This document shows positions 1-11,960 of a stretch of DNA of 64,000 nt, one piece after another; within the stretch, counting starts at the first letter, position 1, and each line of letters begins with the position of its first letter. Origin of the DNA: Neodontobutis hainanensis. Taxonomy: Eukaryota > Chordata > Actinopteri > Gobiiformes > Odontobutidae. Made by a program: the position numbers and the translations under genes. Under the pieces are notes generated by a model that was not told the DNA's origin, ran no database searches, and worked only from the letters and a program-made list of their open reading frames with translations. Location: NCBI GenBank assembly GCA_024349245.1, contig JALDNG010000026.1, positions 3,365,001-3,429,000 on the forward strand, in the 5' to 3' direction.

Positions 1-3000
1 TTAACTTAACCTCAATTGGGCCTCTCTATTCATTTAGGTCAACACTCCCTGTGAGAGATAGTAGAAGCCTTCCTTTAGCACCAAAGCTATACAGATCTTT
101 GACTGTTTCAGATTGAGCAGGTGCTCTTAGTCTAGACACAAATGTTAAACACCATGGCATTGCATGAACATTGACAGAGAATGTCTGAGAATGAGGCTAT
201 ATAGTATGAATTCCAAAAGCATGTTAAACCAGTTATTTAATGCTACACTGTTTTGACCGGGTCCCGTATTGTTGGTCAATAAGGTTCTCATGCCTAAGAT
301 ATCCAGAAAATCTGAAGCCTGTCTTTCTTATTCCTGTGACTCCTCCCAGCTCTAAGGGCAACTCAAATATTCTCTAAAGCTACCAACATAATGGGCGTGA
401 AGTGGTACTGTCTTGGTCCCAGATTGAAACAACTCAAGCATGAATGGGAGGGACAGCTCAGTGTTACAGGATATTGACGATGTAGTGGATGTGAACCTAT
501 AGAAGTATATGCAGTAAATAAATACATACTTAGGCCTAGAAGTGAAGTCAGTCTTTTTTTTCTTCTGATAAGCCAATGTTCAGTAATATTCAGTAGGCTG
601 TGTACTTAGATGAGTGCCCATTTTGTTTACTCCTGACTTGGCCTAATGTGTAGACAGTACTAAACAGTCAACACCAGTCTCCAGAGCAAAGCACCCAGAG
701 GCTAAGCTAGGAAAAAAAATCAATTACTTCTGCAAGGGTACTTTGCAGAGGTGGACGCTTGCATAACATTTCTCTCTTGACATTTGGGTTTCCCCTTCAG
801 TCACTCCTCTAATGTTTAACCTCCGTCTTGTGTGTACAGAAGAGAGACGGAGAGTTGAAAAGCATAAATTTGTGTTGCCCTTATGATCAACCCTGCGCAC
901 AAGTGTCTGTTCTTCCCTGCAGCCAGTGGCTCAGAGTCACAGAGGAGCGCTGAGACATTCTCTGCCATTTCCCTCTGCTCATTTTAATGATGGATAACGG
1001 TACTTTGAACACTGGTTAGATGTTAGACACTACGGCAGGGAATCACAAATCAACAAAAATCAAGTACTTTTCAGGGTTTGGTGAAAATGAAGTGGACACA
1101 AACAGGGATTACCTGGGATGTCTGTGATGATAGCAATGCAAATATCAAGAGTAGATCATGCAAATAGAGGTCAAAGAGGATTTATTTTGTGTGGATTGTG
1201 CTTCACCTTGAGGAACATACAACTTAGAAGTGTAATTAAAATGAAAAAAAAAATACAAAAAGTTTTCACAATTTGGAAGCAGCACAAAAAAGGTTTTACA
1301 GTTTAGTTGGCAGTTTTGATCAGTCAATAATCTTTTTTTTAGTTTTTTTTAGCTTCTGGGTCTATCTATTTTGTCTATCTATCTTCTATTTCTGCATTAT
1401 GTGGCCAATAAAACATGCACACATTGGTCTTTATGTATATACTTTTGTTTTACCTGCTGCCTCTTTGTGCTCTGTCACAACCAAGTTACTAAAGTGTTGT
1501 TTTTTTTAAGGTAATTTGCAAAAATGTATTATATGTATTGTTATAGTTGCCCTGTCAGCCATATATCAATACTGCCACTGGATTGAATTGGCGACAATTC
1601 GAGCAGAGGGGGTCCACATCCAGTTCTTAGAATAAATCCAAAGTTTTGACAAATGGTCAGTTAAGGAATCATTTCTTTCATCTGACAATCAGAAATTATC
1701 TGTAAATATACAGAATTTTGGGCTGCAACTAAAGACATGATACACTGAAAAATTATACTTACAATAGTGCAACATCAACATGTGCTGAATGGAAATGTGA
1801 TTGAACCATAAAAAGGTCTGCCATGCACAATCCAGGAGGAGCAGAACCTATTTGGAAGCATTTACTGTCAGAGGTTGTACAGAAACAGTGACCTGGAAAG
1901 CTTGGGTAAGACGAGGGCAACAGCTCATGCACATTTCAAACAGGGGAGGAGGGGACATGGCATGACTTGGCCTTAAAAAGGTGAAAGAAGGTGATGTGTG
2001 AGTCAAGGGATATACCAACATTTTTAAAGTTAAAAACGTATGAACAAAATGGAAGCATAGAAAATTAAGGTATAAAAAAAAATGTAATGAATCCCCAAAA
2101 TTACTGGCAGTGTCCAAAACATACTTATATAGTTGTTATAATGAAATGGTTGATTTGTAAAACGATTTTGTGTTCCTATCTTCTCTACAGTTTTTGTCTC
2201 CAGCAGTGGAGCACAGTGATCTATACCGTCCTATAGTGTCTTGTTAATTTCTATTTAGATGTCTGGTCTGCAGTTCTCGTGGGAGCTCCATGATGGATCA
2301 TTGTTTCATTGACTTTGGTTCAGGCAGGAATCATGTGTTCTGCAGTATGCACGTGTTTAACGCTGAGTTAAGCTTTTCCCTTTTTTTAAAGCTTTTTTTC
2401 CATCCAGGAGCATTTTTTACAATTTCCACTGGCATTTGTCCATGATCCCAAAAGCAAGATGGAAACAACTACTTTTAGTTTTAAATAAACTGAATTAGGT
2501 AAAATTTTATTTAAAAACAAATCTATAATTATTAGTTCAAAGATTGTATTATCTCTTTTTAGCAAACACCATCTACTGCAAACATTTTGCATCTTTGGCT
2601 GCATTGGTTCAGAGTTCTATGCTTCTTAATAAACCCTGTTTCACAACAAAAAAGCCCCTTTATACATGAACTATCCTCTAGACTATCCAGAGGAGCCGCA
2701 TGTATAAACAATCCTCTCAATTTATTCACCCACAGGACATCCTGGTGGCAAATGTACAACCTCCAGTTGGACGTCATGCATAAAGAATATTCACAGATCC
2801 TCTGGAGTAGTGTCCCGGGGAGTGCACAAAGTCTTGTGTTGTACTCTCTTTCTGCTTGTTTCTATAATACTTTACACTTTTGGTATATAGTAGACATGTG
2901 TTAAAAAAAAAAAAAAAGAAAAACATGTAGCATTTCATATTAGCATGTTAACCACCATCACTGCAAAGGAACTGATTTCTTTGTTAGCCAGCTTTGAGTA

Positions 3001-4099
3001 GGAAATTCTGAGCTTTCAGCTGCAATAATTACACATCATACCCACTCCCAACTGCTCTGTAGCTATATTAATTTAATGTTTCTGACCTGGAAAGTACCAA
3101 AATAGCAGAGAAGAAAGGTATTTTGACTGTAGAAGAGGTAAGGCTATGTGTGGTTCAGTAATGACTACCATTAAATTGAAGGTGATTAGACATCTGTCAG
3201 TCACCATGTGTGCAACACAAGTGTTTAATAATGTACACGCAGAAGTAATAAAAATGTATCTCTGGTACATTTATAATGAAAGGATGTGTTTAGTGAACAG
3301 GATTATTTCATTTGCAAAGTCTTGATTGGGTTGTGCAGCATCGCTTTTAGTGCTGCCTTGAAAGAAAAGGCCTTGTTTCAGTAGGATTACTGACGGTATA
3401 CAAAGTATTACAGTCAGGCTAAAACACAGGGGAACAATGTGATGTTAGAGGGAAGAAACTGCCCTGTTTAGTTTAGCCGTGTCTTGACCTATGACACTAT
3501 TGGTATTGATTAGCACACTTCTCAAGCAGTTGAGCTAGTTCATGAACCATAGCAGCAGAGTCCTGGGCACTCTTCATGGGACCCCTTATACTGTCCCGTT
3601 CTGTGGCAGAAGGAGTTCTGGTGGCAGCCACAGCTGTGTTGGTGCTTTCTGGCAGGTAAACTGAAAGACACCCCCCTTGGGCCTAGTTTGGCTCACGTTA
3701 GCAGCGACCTTGAAACACGACAAGGAACAATAAACCATAAATCAACACCGAATGAGGCAAAGGGAGGGGTGCATGAGAAAAGATGTAGGAGAAGTGTGTG
3801 AGGGAGGGCAGACAGTGGAGGGTGGGGGTGCAGGAGGGGAACCAGCGACACCTGTCATTTCCGGTTTGGTTTATGGACGTCAGTGGCTGGCCAGGTCGCA
3901 GTGCAGCACCACTCAACTCCAGCTTTTGGTGGACTCAGCAAAATGAGAGATCACTCACCAGCAGCTGACCTTCAAGATCTGTGAGAGAGACAAGTCTCTC
4001 ATGGGCTGGAGAGGATGGACAGAACACCGAACACTGGAAGGAAACTTTCAAGTGGCTTAAGAGTATTTATTTTTATGATCATTTTATTATCCCTGAGGG
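1..4099. other. unique AT-rich DNA, no gene seen
   Basis: No reading frame here resembles a known protein, and none combines a plausible acceptor, an open frame and a donor. The stretch holds homopolymer runs (T-rich at about 1329-1351, A-rich at about 2903-2917) and one small cruciform described separately. A purine-rich strand-biased patch lies at about 3750-3840. I see no repeat family I can name. Intergenic or intronic DNA is the simplest reading. Confidence 0.5.
2659..2708. repeat. nested short inverted repeat
   Basis: The outer arms are TTTATACATG (2659-2668) and CATGTATAAA (2699-2708), a perfect 10-bp inverted repeat. Inside it lies a second 6-bp pair, TCCTCT (2674-2679) with AGAGGA (2689-2694). 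The two pairs nest and could form a cruciform or RNA stem. No target-site duplication is evident, so I cannot call it a MITE. A chance origin is possible in AT-rich DNA of this length. Confidence 0.4.
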
Positions 4100-4120
4100 G
4101 TAATTCACTGTCAGCAGCCA

Positions 4121-4135
4121 CCACCAGGGGGCGCC
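4121..4135 (+). promoter_or_regulatory. candidate CTCF-binding motif
   Basis: The sequence CCACCAGGGGGCGCC fits the published vertebrate CTCF core (CCASYAGRKGGCRS) at every position. It lies inside a short repeat-like stretch (about 4079-4140) that resembles, in reverse complement, 49120-49200, including the shared GCAGCCACCAGGGGGC-type core. Whether CTCF binds here cannot be told from sequence. Its orientation is opposite to the second site, which would suit convergent loop anchors. Confidence 0.4.
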
Positions 4136-4140
4136 CTGGA

Positions 4141-6915
4141 AGTTTCTTTTTTAAATGTTATTAACTACATGATTAAGAGTGTGAATTACAAAATCCAATT
4201 GTGATTGATTAGAGAATAAATACATACGACCACAAGCAGTTTATTTTAGGTCACGTGTAGATATTAACTCACTTTGAAAACTATGCGCAAAAAAATAACA
4301 CACGCATGAACGTCCTCTCCTCACTCATGAGTTTGCTCATGCCCTCTCACACTGCTCTGCTGCGCCCTCAATGTGAAATTCTGCTTGAGTAAAGCCCAAT
4401 ATTGTTTATTGTTATTGAACATTACTTTAAAAGTAAAAGCACACTCCTCTGATTTACTGTTTAAACATTGACCTTTTGTGGAGATACAGGTGTTTAAATT
4501 TTTAGTTTTAGTGAGTAAACTTTGGGATAATCCACTAGCTTATCACTTGTTCTCCACCTGCAGCTTCTTTAGCGCCTCCGGTGGGTCCCGCACCCTTTCT
4601 GACACGTGTGTGTGTGTGTTATTTTCTTCAGTGTAGCTTTCAAAGTGTGGTACAAAGAGTTAAGATTTACGTGTGTGAATTTAAATAAACTGCTTGGTGG
4701 TGTATGTATTGCGCCTCTCGAGTTTTGTTGTTATTTTGACGCCATTGAAATCTGAATTCCAGTCATTACCAGCAGGGGGAGTTTAGACAGGTTGCAATGA
4801 TGTGCTAGATCTTGAAGTGTATGCTAAGCTTTGAACTGTATACTGCTATAGGAAGTCTACTGTTTTGGCTAATGGCAACAATCCTTCAATGAATGAATGG
4901 AAAAGAGACACAATGATCTATTCAGATAATCATTCATTAGTGATTTCTTACTGTATGTGTGAGGTTACTGTGTAAAGAACTTCCTCAGGGAGTGACAAAA
5001 ACAGATTCCTGTTAGTTAAATCTGGGATGTAATAGATTCTATTCACAGAGCGGTCTAAGTCTGGGAGAGAACTCAGAGCGCCACAGATCTGAGAGAGGGT
5101 GGGGAGAGTGAAAGAGGAGAAGAGGCATGGAAGGAAGTGGAGAGGGTGATAAATCTGCACCCAGAATAAGTGTCTAAAAAGCTGCCATGTTTTATGAAAC
5201 ACACCCATAAGCTACACTAAGTGAAATGCATTAAAGAGGTTGTGATTTGCCTCTGAGACCATTAATAAGGTAAAATACACGCATGGCTAATTTATTAACG
5301 CGTGGCTCTTGACATTCATTACCACTGAGGCAGCCCTTAGCTCCACTGGTGTGGTTCCTGCACACATATACTTTTAGTAAAGGCCTAGTTTGACTGATAC
5401 TCCTCGAGCTCTCTGCAACTAACAGTGTCATTGTAATCGATTGGCGAGCGGCAAGACAAACTGGAAGCCGTCCAAATTACAAATTGAACATAGAATCCTC
5501 TTAGCCCAAACTTTCTCAACATTTTAGCAAACAATTAATTTTAATGAGAAGACCATCCGTTGCAAAGTGGGGACCCTCTGTCTTCGTCTGCGCCGCTCTA
5601 TCTTACTTCTGGTGTCGTAGTGAGACGGGGGGGAACTGGCTGAGAGGGGTGGAACACTAAAACAGATTGGAACGTCTCTATTCTCCCATAACTATTTGGC
5701 TGACCAAAGGCTGACCCCACTATTATCACTCAACATGCGACAGTGGAAATTGCCAGGCCAATTTCGAGCTTAAAGATCCTCGCAGCACCAATGATAGACT
5801 AGTGGACACCGTTCTTTGTTTTAGGGACACAAAGAAAACAGGACTCTGAATGGCAAAGCTTGTTTGAACATATGTTTTTACAATTACAATTTACAATTTA
5901 TACAGAACTGTATATGTTTTTATAGTAATCCTTTCACAAGTCATGCACGCCATTACTATTTGTAACATTGAGAGGCAAAGTCATGCCCTTTATATGTTCT
6001 CATGACCCCCAAAAATTGCAAACTGCTAATTATTTTCTGATTACAGTTTTGCTGCAATTTTCCTTCAGAACAGATATATACACACATATACATAAAAACA
6101 CTATTTTGAAGATGCTACAGTGAAAGAAATATAGTTTATTCAAAATGTAATAAAAACACTATAAGAAGCCGTCTATTTTGTCTTAGTTTCATTTGATTTC
6201 TCAAAACTGGAGGACAGAATTGTAACAGTGTAGTGTCAATTGAGCAATCAATTAAAATCTGAATTGTGATTAAAATCAATAACAAGTTGTTCAAAAGAGC
6301 CATCTTTGTTCAAGGAAGCCATCTTTTGTGCCAGAATTATTTCGTCTGGGCCTTAACTCTGCAGAGGCTCATGACTACATCTGGTGGTGCAACATGTAAC
6401 GAGTGGTGCAAACAGGATGGGATATTCTGGGTTTTGTGTTGACAACTCTGACAACATGAAACACACTGACATTTTGGCTTATATTGTTGATTCCAAACTT
6501 TATAACAATATATTTATATAGTTCAGAATGCTGTAAATAAGGTTTAGCTACACTACTCTCAATGTATTGCTCAAGTTGGCTCAAGCATCACAATAACACA
6601 CAGTAATGTTTGCTTTATTACAACAGGAATATGACACTGTCCTTTTAAATATAAGGAGAAAATAACAGTATGATCTCCAAGTCACCAAGTGAATGATGAT
6701 TTTTCTCATGTGTGACATTCTTTAATATACTTTTTAATGAATCAGTTGACTACCTGAAGTGTTCCAAAGGGGCAAATACAGTGTACACTTTCAAATGCTC
6801 CATTAAATAGAAAACATAAATTCATCGAACGTGACCTTGAATTCACTTTAGTCATTTAAATATGCTATTTGTATGCCATAAACACACACACACTTGTGCA
6901 CACTTTGCATTTCAG
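4141..6915. other. unique DNA, no gene seen
   Basis: No recognisable coding exon, RNA gene or full transposon. There is a short (TG)n run at about 4605-4619. Around 4740-4790 and 5570-5660 the base composition becomes more GC-rich and repeat-like (for example ACCAGCAGGGGGAG near 4768), but I cannot assign a family. Confidence 0.4.
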
Positions 6916-7088
6916 CAGCTGAAGCAGATTTGTTCAAAGCTGGACGTGTGGCGAGCCAAATTGCTGACAGCTGTTGGGATATCAGAGCCTCTAACGCCAC
7001 CCTCCTCATGTGCCCTCATTACAAGCCCCTTCACCCAGCATGCACCCTGCCTGACCACTCACACACACACACCCACAACCACACAGAG
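6916..7088 (+). other. exon-like or conserved non-coding stretch (doubtful)
   Basis: A good acceptor (CTTTGCATTTCAG, ending at 6915) is followed by an open frame reading Q-L-K-Q-I-C-S-K-L-D-V-W-R-A-K-L-L-T-A-V, then a Ser/Thr/Pro-rich part that runs into a CA-rich tract, then a possible donor (GAGG|GTAAAT at about 7088). The first 25 residues look like a helical segment rather than simple-sequence translation. I do not recognise a family, and no partner exon is visible nearby. The stretch also contains TGACAG and CAGCTG motifs, so a conserved enhancer is an equally good reading. Confidence 0.15.
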
Positions 7089-7123
7089 GGTAAATGAGCC
7101 CGTTTGCATTCCTGAGATGTAAT

Positions 7124-8305
7124 CTAACAATATATGGTCACTGGCCCATCTCATCCTTTGATGCTGAAGTTTGCTTATGAGATACCATAGTGCCATGCTG
7201 ATGGTGTCCTATGATGATACAATATATTTAAGACTGCAACAAACCTTTTCAAAAACTGTACTTTTAATGCTCATTTCTGTTATATATTTTCAAAGTATAA
7301 CAATTTCCTTCTCAAATCCTAACAAAAAATAACTCTTCATTTAACCAGATTAACCAGCTTTTACAAAGAAAAGGAAAGTTATTGGTGGATCCTAATTTGT
7401 CTCCTGAAGCAAGGTTTGATGTTCCATCCACCGCCCCAACCCCATTGATATCATGACACACAGTATGAATTGAAAACTGGCTCTGGTGCAGCTGAGTTTA
7501 TAACAAATATGTTAAGCTGGGGAGTCTGTTCTCTCAATGATGAGATAAAAACGTATGGAGGCAATGTTAGCATTTTCAGTAAAATATTACATTTCAATCC
7601 CTTTCAATAATGCCAAGCCCGCCTTGTTATGCCTGCTGTATTGCTTTATCCTGACAGAGATTGTATTAGAAGTGCCTCTAACTTAGGCCCCAGACATATT
7701 CTTCTGTAGACATGCTATTAGTAAAGTTCCACTTTATTAAGTCAAAAGATGAATATGAAGCGGCAACTCAATACCTCTCAACAAAGTGCTGGCGGCTCTA
7801 AGTCAAGAGTGAAGCATCTGAAGGAAATGATGTAGCTGCTCTGCTTTAAAGTGAAAAATCGGAAAGATAATGACCCTATTAAAATCAAATCAGTGGTGTG
7901 CAGGGCCATTGAGATGCCTTGCTCATGTCTGTGTTGTGATGTTTCCATTGGGGTTTTATGAGCTGCAGCTGAACAAGGCTCAGACCAGTCACCAGTCCTG
8001 ACCAGCAGCTTCATATCGACTCAGACCTGCAGGTCACGAGACAGGAATTAATCAATCAATATGCCCACCTCCGTTTGTGTTGGAAAGTGTAGTATGTGTA
8101 CACCAGAGGTGGTGTGTGTATGTGGATGGAAGAGTGCTCATTAAGGAATGAAAGCACCTCAGAGTGCTTGATTCAGCAATAATGTTAATCCTGACAGGGA
8201 GCCATGAGATGGTGGACACAGGTGAAGTGCAGCAGATGGACTGCTGTCTCTACTCTTATTTTTAAAACTCTCTCTGGAGCAAATATATTTTACTTTAGAA
8301 TTTTC

Positions 8306-8309
<4 letters not shown>
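7124..8309. other. unique DNA, no gene seen
   Basis: No protein-like frame, RNA gene or nameable repeat. The stretch runs up to the (TA)n array. Confidence 0.4.

Positions 8310-8384
<75 letters not shown>
8310..8384. repeat. (TA)n microsatellite
   Basis: About 37 uninterrupted TA units followed by a short (TAAA)n run to about 8395. The stop-free translation across it is only simple sequence. Confidence 0.97.
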
Positions 8385-8395
<11 letters not shown>

Positions 8396-9262
8396 GAGAA
8401 AATATATTACTACTCAGTTAAAATATTACATTTATTTAATGTACTGTAAACAATGTCAAATATCCATTCAACATTGAATGCTTTAAGAGTCGAGCCTGTC
8501 CCAGCTGCTTTGTGTACAAGGTGTACCGATTGGACAATTTCCATTTATGTCAGAGGTAAAGCTGGCATACACTGACAACTATTTACATTTACAGTACATT
8601 CATTCATCATGGGCAGTTTAGAGTCAACAAATTTATTTAACACCTACTGTAGCTATATAGTTTTGAATTGTATCATCATTGATAAATTAACTATGCAGGC
8701 ATCTAATGTTAGAATATTGATGAGAAGGAAATCTGTCTGGCTTTAAATCTTTGGACATATATATAGCCACGACTCATCAAATGAATAAAGTTAAAATGTA
8801 CACACAGTGTGTTACAAAACATTTGAGCATGTAATGTTGTCTGTCGGACAGAGTAATTTGATATACCACTGTTTGTCTTCCTTCCTTGAAAATAGATTTA
8901 AACTGTAATTTATTTAAAATCAGTGGCAGAAGTGTCATTACAGCGTATGTTTGTGTGTAAGTGTAAGCTTAACCTAACTTTGGTGTGCCATGACTTTCAT
9001 TCACAGTCTCACACTGTCTTTTTTTTTTTTTTTAAAGGTAATACTGGCAGCTTATTGGTGCACATTCACAGCTCAATTTTGATCAAATAATTTATTTCTA
9101 CTCACATACCAAATTCCATTGAAATTACCCCAAACATCTGTTCACTAATTATTTAGCATTGCCAAATACATAACCTTATTGGATTTTTTTTATTGAACAC
9201 TGGAATACTTCCAAGTCAATGGTTCGCAAAATACAGTTACTCCCAACCTTAAAGAGAGAGCA
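8396..9262. other. unique DNA, no gene seen
   Basis: No coding sign. A T-run of about 16 lies at 9019-9034 and a shorter one near 9185. Nothing else is supported. Confidence 0.4.
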
Positions 9263-9293
9263 TTAGGTACTAATGCACTACATTAGTACCTAA
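9263..9293. repeat. perfect 13-bp hairpin
   Basis: TTAGGTACTAATG (9263-9275) is followed by a 5-base loop, CACTA, and then the exact reverse complement (9281-9293). The stem can be extended by a purine/pyrimidine stretch (AGAGA against TCTCT) with a small bulge. It is too short for a typical vertebrate microRNA precursor. It may be a solo palindrome left by a small DNA element. Confidence 0.7.
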
Positions 9294-9604
9294 ATCTCTA
9301 CATGTAGTTAACAGAACTCACAAAACGTATTGGAGCTCCTTATTACATCCTTGCATCCTCACTATCAGGAGCACTACAAAAATCCTGTTTGTAAATGCAG
9401 TAGGACAGGTCTGAGCAAACATCTGACAACTCACGCCGCGTTGTTTCTATCAAAAGGACACCCAGGTTTCTAGCTCCTGTAGAGACCAGTCTTCAGAAAC
9501 TCTTCCTATACGCACCACGGCAGTGCACATCAGTATTTATTCCCGAGCTCAGTCACAAAATGTTGACAAAATGACATTTTCATCAGTTTCAGTAGGAGCA
9601 CCAG
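9294..9604. other. unique DNA, no gene seen
   Basis: Short interval between the hairpin and the (CT)n array. Nothing supported. Confidence 0.4.
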
Positions 9605-9620
9605 GTCTCTCTCTCCCTCC

Positions 9621-9666
<46 letters not shown>

Positions 9667-9668
9667 TC
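9605..9668. repeat. (CT)n microsatellite
   Basis: A mostly uninterrupted CT/TCTC tract with a few CCCT interruptions at its left end. It is a pure-pyrimidine mirror-type repeat. Frames on both strands that cross it are artefacts of the repeat. Confidence 0.95.
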
Positions 9669-10683
9669 CTCGCTCAAAACTCATTCTTCTCAACACGTCC
9701 CATTTAATCTGATAGCTGGCTATAGGGAAATGTGGAAAAATAATTAAAAAGTGTGTGAAGGAGAGGAAGAGGACACGATGGATAAACACAGTCCTGTAAG
9801 ACAAGGCAACAGTGGAGTGGTCATTTCTATTTTGTGTGAACTTTTAGGGTCACTCAAGGCTTCATGTTTTCTTAATTAATACTGGCATTTGTTCATCATT
9901 CTGTTTTGACTTGATTTTGATTGAGTATTACAATTTTGAATGAGTAATTTAAGTACTTCATGCACTGCATCAGTCTGTGGAAGGTATTTTCAGAATTAAA
10001 GTGACAATTTTGTTCTGCTCTAATTGTTAGGATGCAGTAAATGAAAACAGCATGCGTAATTGTTCATTTTATAAATTAGACATGTGGAGTTAAGTTTTTG
10101 AGTAGCAGAAATGCATTATTGTGTTTATTCCTTTTGTATAAATACATATTATATATAATATATATTTGTGGAAGTCAGTACAGGTTGTGTCTTTATACAG
10201 GAGTGTTTTACACTTCTGCACATTTGTATAGATTAACTTTAGAGTCTTGAGCGCTCCAAGTTGAAAATGAAAGAAGACAGACAACCTTTTTTTAAGACTT
10301 TACAGGTCAGGCTCATGTTGTACCTGGCCTGATTATCAGCCCAAATTAGCCACATTAATTACTATAATGGCATCACTGTCAGCACAGCTGGTCTCAGACA
10401 CTGACACTGGAGAATTCAGCCAGGGGGAATGTGAAGTTCAATTTAAAGAAGAAAGAAGACAGCAAAAGATTGAATTTATTCATTTTGGTCTAATCTTAAA
10501 ATAAAAACCTGTTTAAAATCACGCAAGTAATTGTACAAGTTTGTTTTGAAGTAACGCCATTGCACAGCTGGCATGTTGGACACATGTTCCACATAGAGCG
10601 CAGTATTTCCATAGGCGAACACTGGGACCCAGGGTGGGACAGGTGTGTGAGGTGTATACATGCCGTGACAGGCTGTTGTCCCG
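9669..10683. other. unique DNA, no gene seen
   Basis: AT-rich with small TATA-like runs (about 10140-10165). No gene, RNA or nameable repeat. Confidence 0.4.
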
Positions 10684-11000
10684 TTGTTACCTAACATTAA
10701 GGTGACATTGTCCCTGGCAGGGCGTCCCAGAGGCCTTTTACTCACCAATCCAACACCCCAACCCATTTGTGCCATCCCAGCTGCTTCCCTCTCAGATCCG
10801 TGGCTGTGTCCCTGCATGGCTCCGCTGTGTGGGGCTTTCTTTAGCGCTGCTCTTCAGCAGCCTGTATTGGCAGTCTGTCTTTAGCCCTGGCTATTCAAGG
10901 ATGCATTGGCAGGGCACTTTACTGTTCCAGCCCAGTGAAGGCCCTGACAACAGAGGACTATGCCAGCTGTTGCCACCTTTATATACAGCAATATGTCATG
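10684..11000. promoter_or_regulatory. candidate conserved non-coding stretch
   Basis: Locally GC-richer and more complex than its flanks, free of simple repeats, with no plausible coding structure despite an open frame across it. It is followed by a pyrimidine-rich patch (to about 11200). I single it out only by composition and texture; conservation must be tested by alignment. It could equally be neutral sequence. Confidence 0.15.
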
Positions 11001-11559
11001 TCTTTTCTCAGCTCGTCTCATCTGTCTCTTTCCTCTCAGCAGCGAGACTCTCTCTGCCTGTTTGCGCTGTCTGCGTTATCTTTCTGTCTCTGTCATCTCG
11101 TGCTATAGTCTCCTCGGGCTGTCAACATGAATCTGTCTGTTTATCCATCTGTTTCACACAGTCCCATGATCATTTTCTACTCTCTATCCCTTCTCCTTTG
11201 TGACTGACCTTTGAGCATTCTCTTCATTCTCATACATCTTTTTTTCTGTTTTCTCAACTGAGTTCTTTTCATAAGCAGGGTTGATGTGTTTGCAACCCAT
11301 TTACAAAGTCTAATAAGCCCATGTTGGGCCATTTGCTGATTGTGTCATTTGGTGTTGCATGTTATCGTTAACAAAACAAAGTCAGGGATATAGGAACAAT
11401 AAGCCTTCCTTGTAGAAAAGAAAAAACAAGCTTGAATTAGTGACAGTTGACATATTGACATCAACAAGAAGTGCAAGAAGTGGGCAGAAGCGGATTATGA
11501 CTGCCTGAGAAAAACAGTCACTACAGAGCATTGAGAAGAACACGGCTATACCTCCAGAC

Positions 11560-11960
11560 ACTTGCTTCTTTGAGCTAACGGGAACACATTTACGATTTTA
11601 AAGTTGCAAATTTTTCACATTAGTACTTAAATATACTGTACCTGATATTTCTTTCTTCTAGTGGGTAAAATGCTTCAAACCCCAAATTGTAAATGCAATA
11701 TTTGTGAAAAAACAGGCTTAATGATCCCATGTACTATTTATTATAAGGGATTTTATAAGGTACTGAAGAATGAAAAAACTTGCCAAATCACTTGCTCGCA
11801 AAATCATGTGCTCGAAAAAGGAGCGCTCCCATTGGTCGACACCAGCTTGTCATATGACGTTACAGGAAGTGTAAAATCTGCCGATAAAGTGTATTTTTAG
11901 CGCTGAATACTTTTGGGGGTGAGTGGAATCTGAGGCGGGGACGGCAACAGAATCCCAGGT
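11560..11960. other. possible old repeat
   Basis: This patch has the texture of an old non-autonomous element: phrases such as CCATTGGTC and short inverted pieces around TATGACGTTACA. I could not find matching terminal inverted repeats or a duplication, so the boundaries are only approximate. The 79-residue open frame at 11661-11900 is not recognised and is probably fortuitous. Confidence 0.2.

Noticed and set aside
10769..11203. 144-residue open frame on the plus strand
   Set aside because: Ser/Leu/Cys-rich translation of a pyrimidine-rich tract, no domain.
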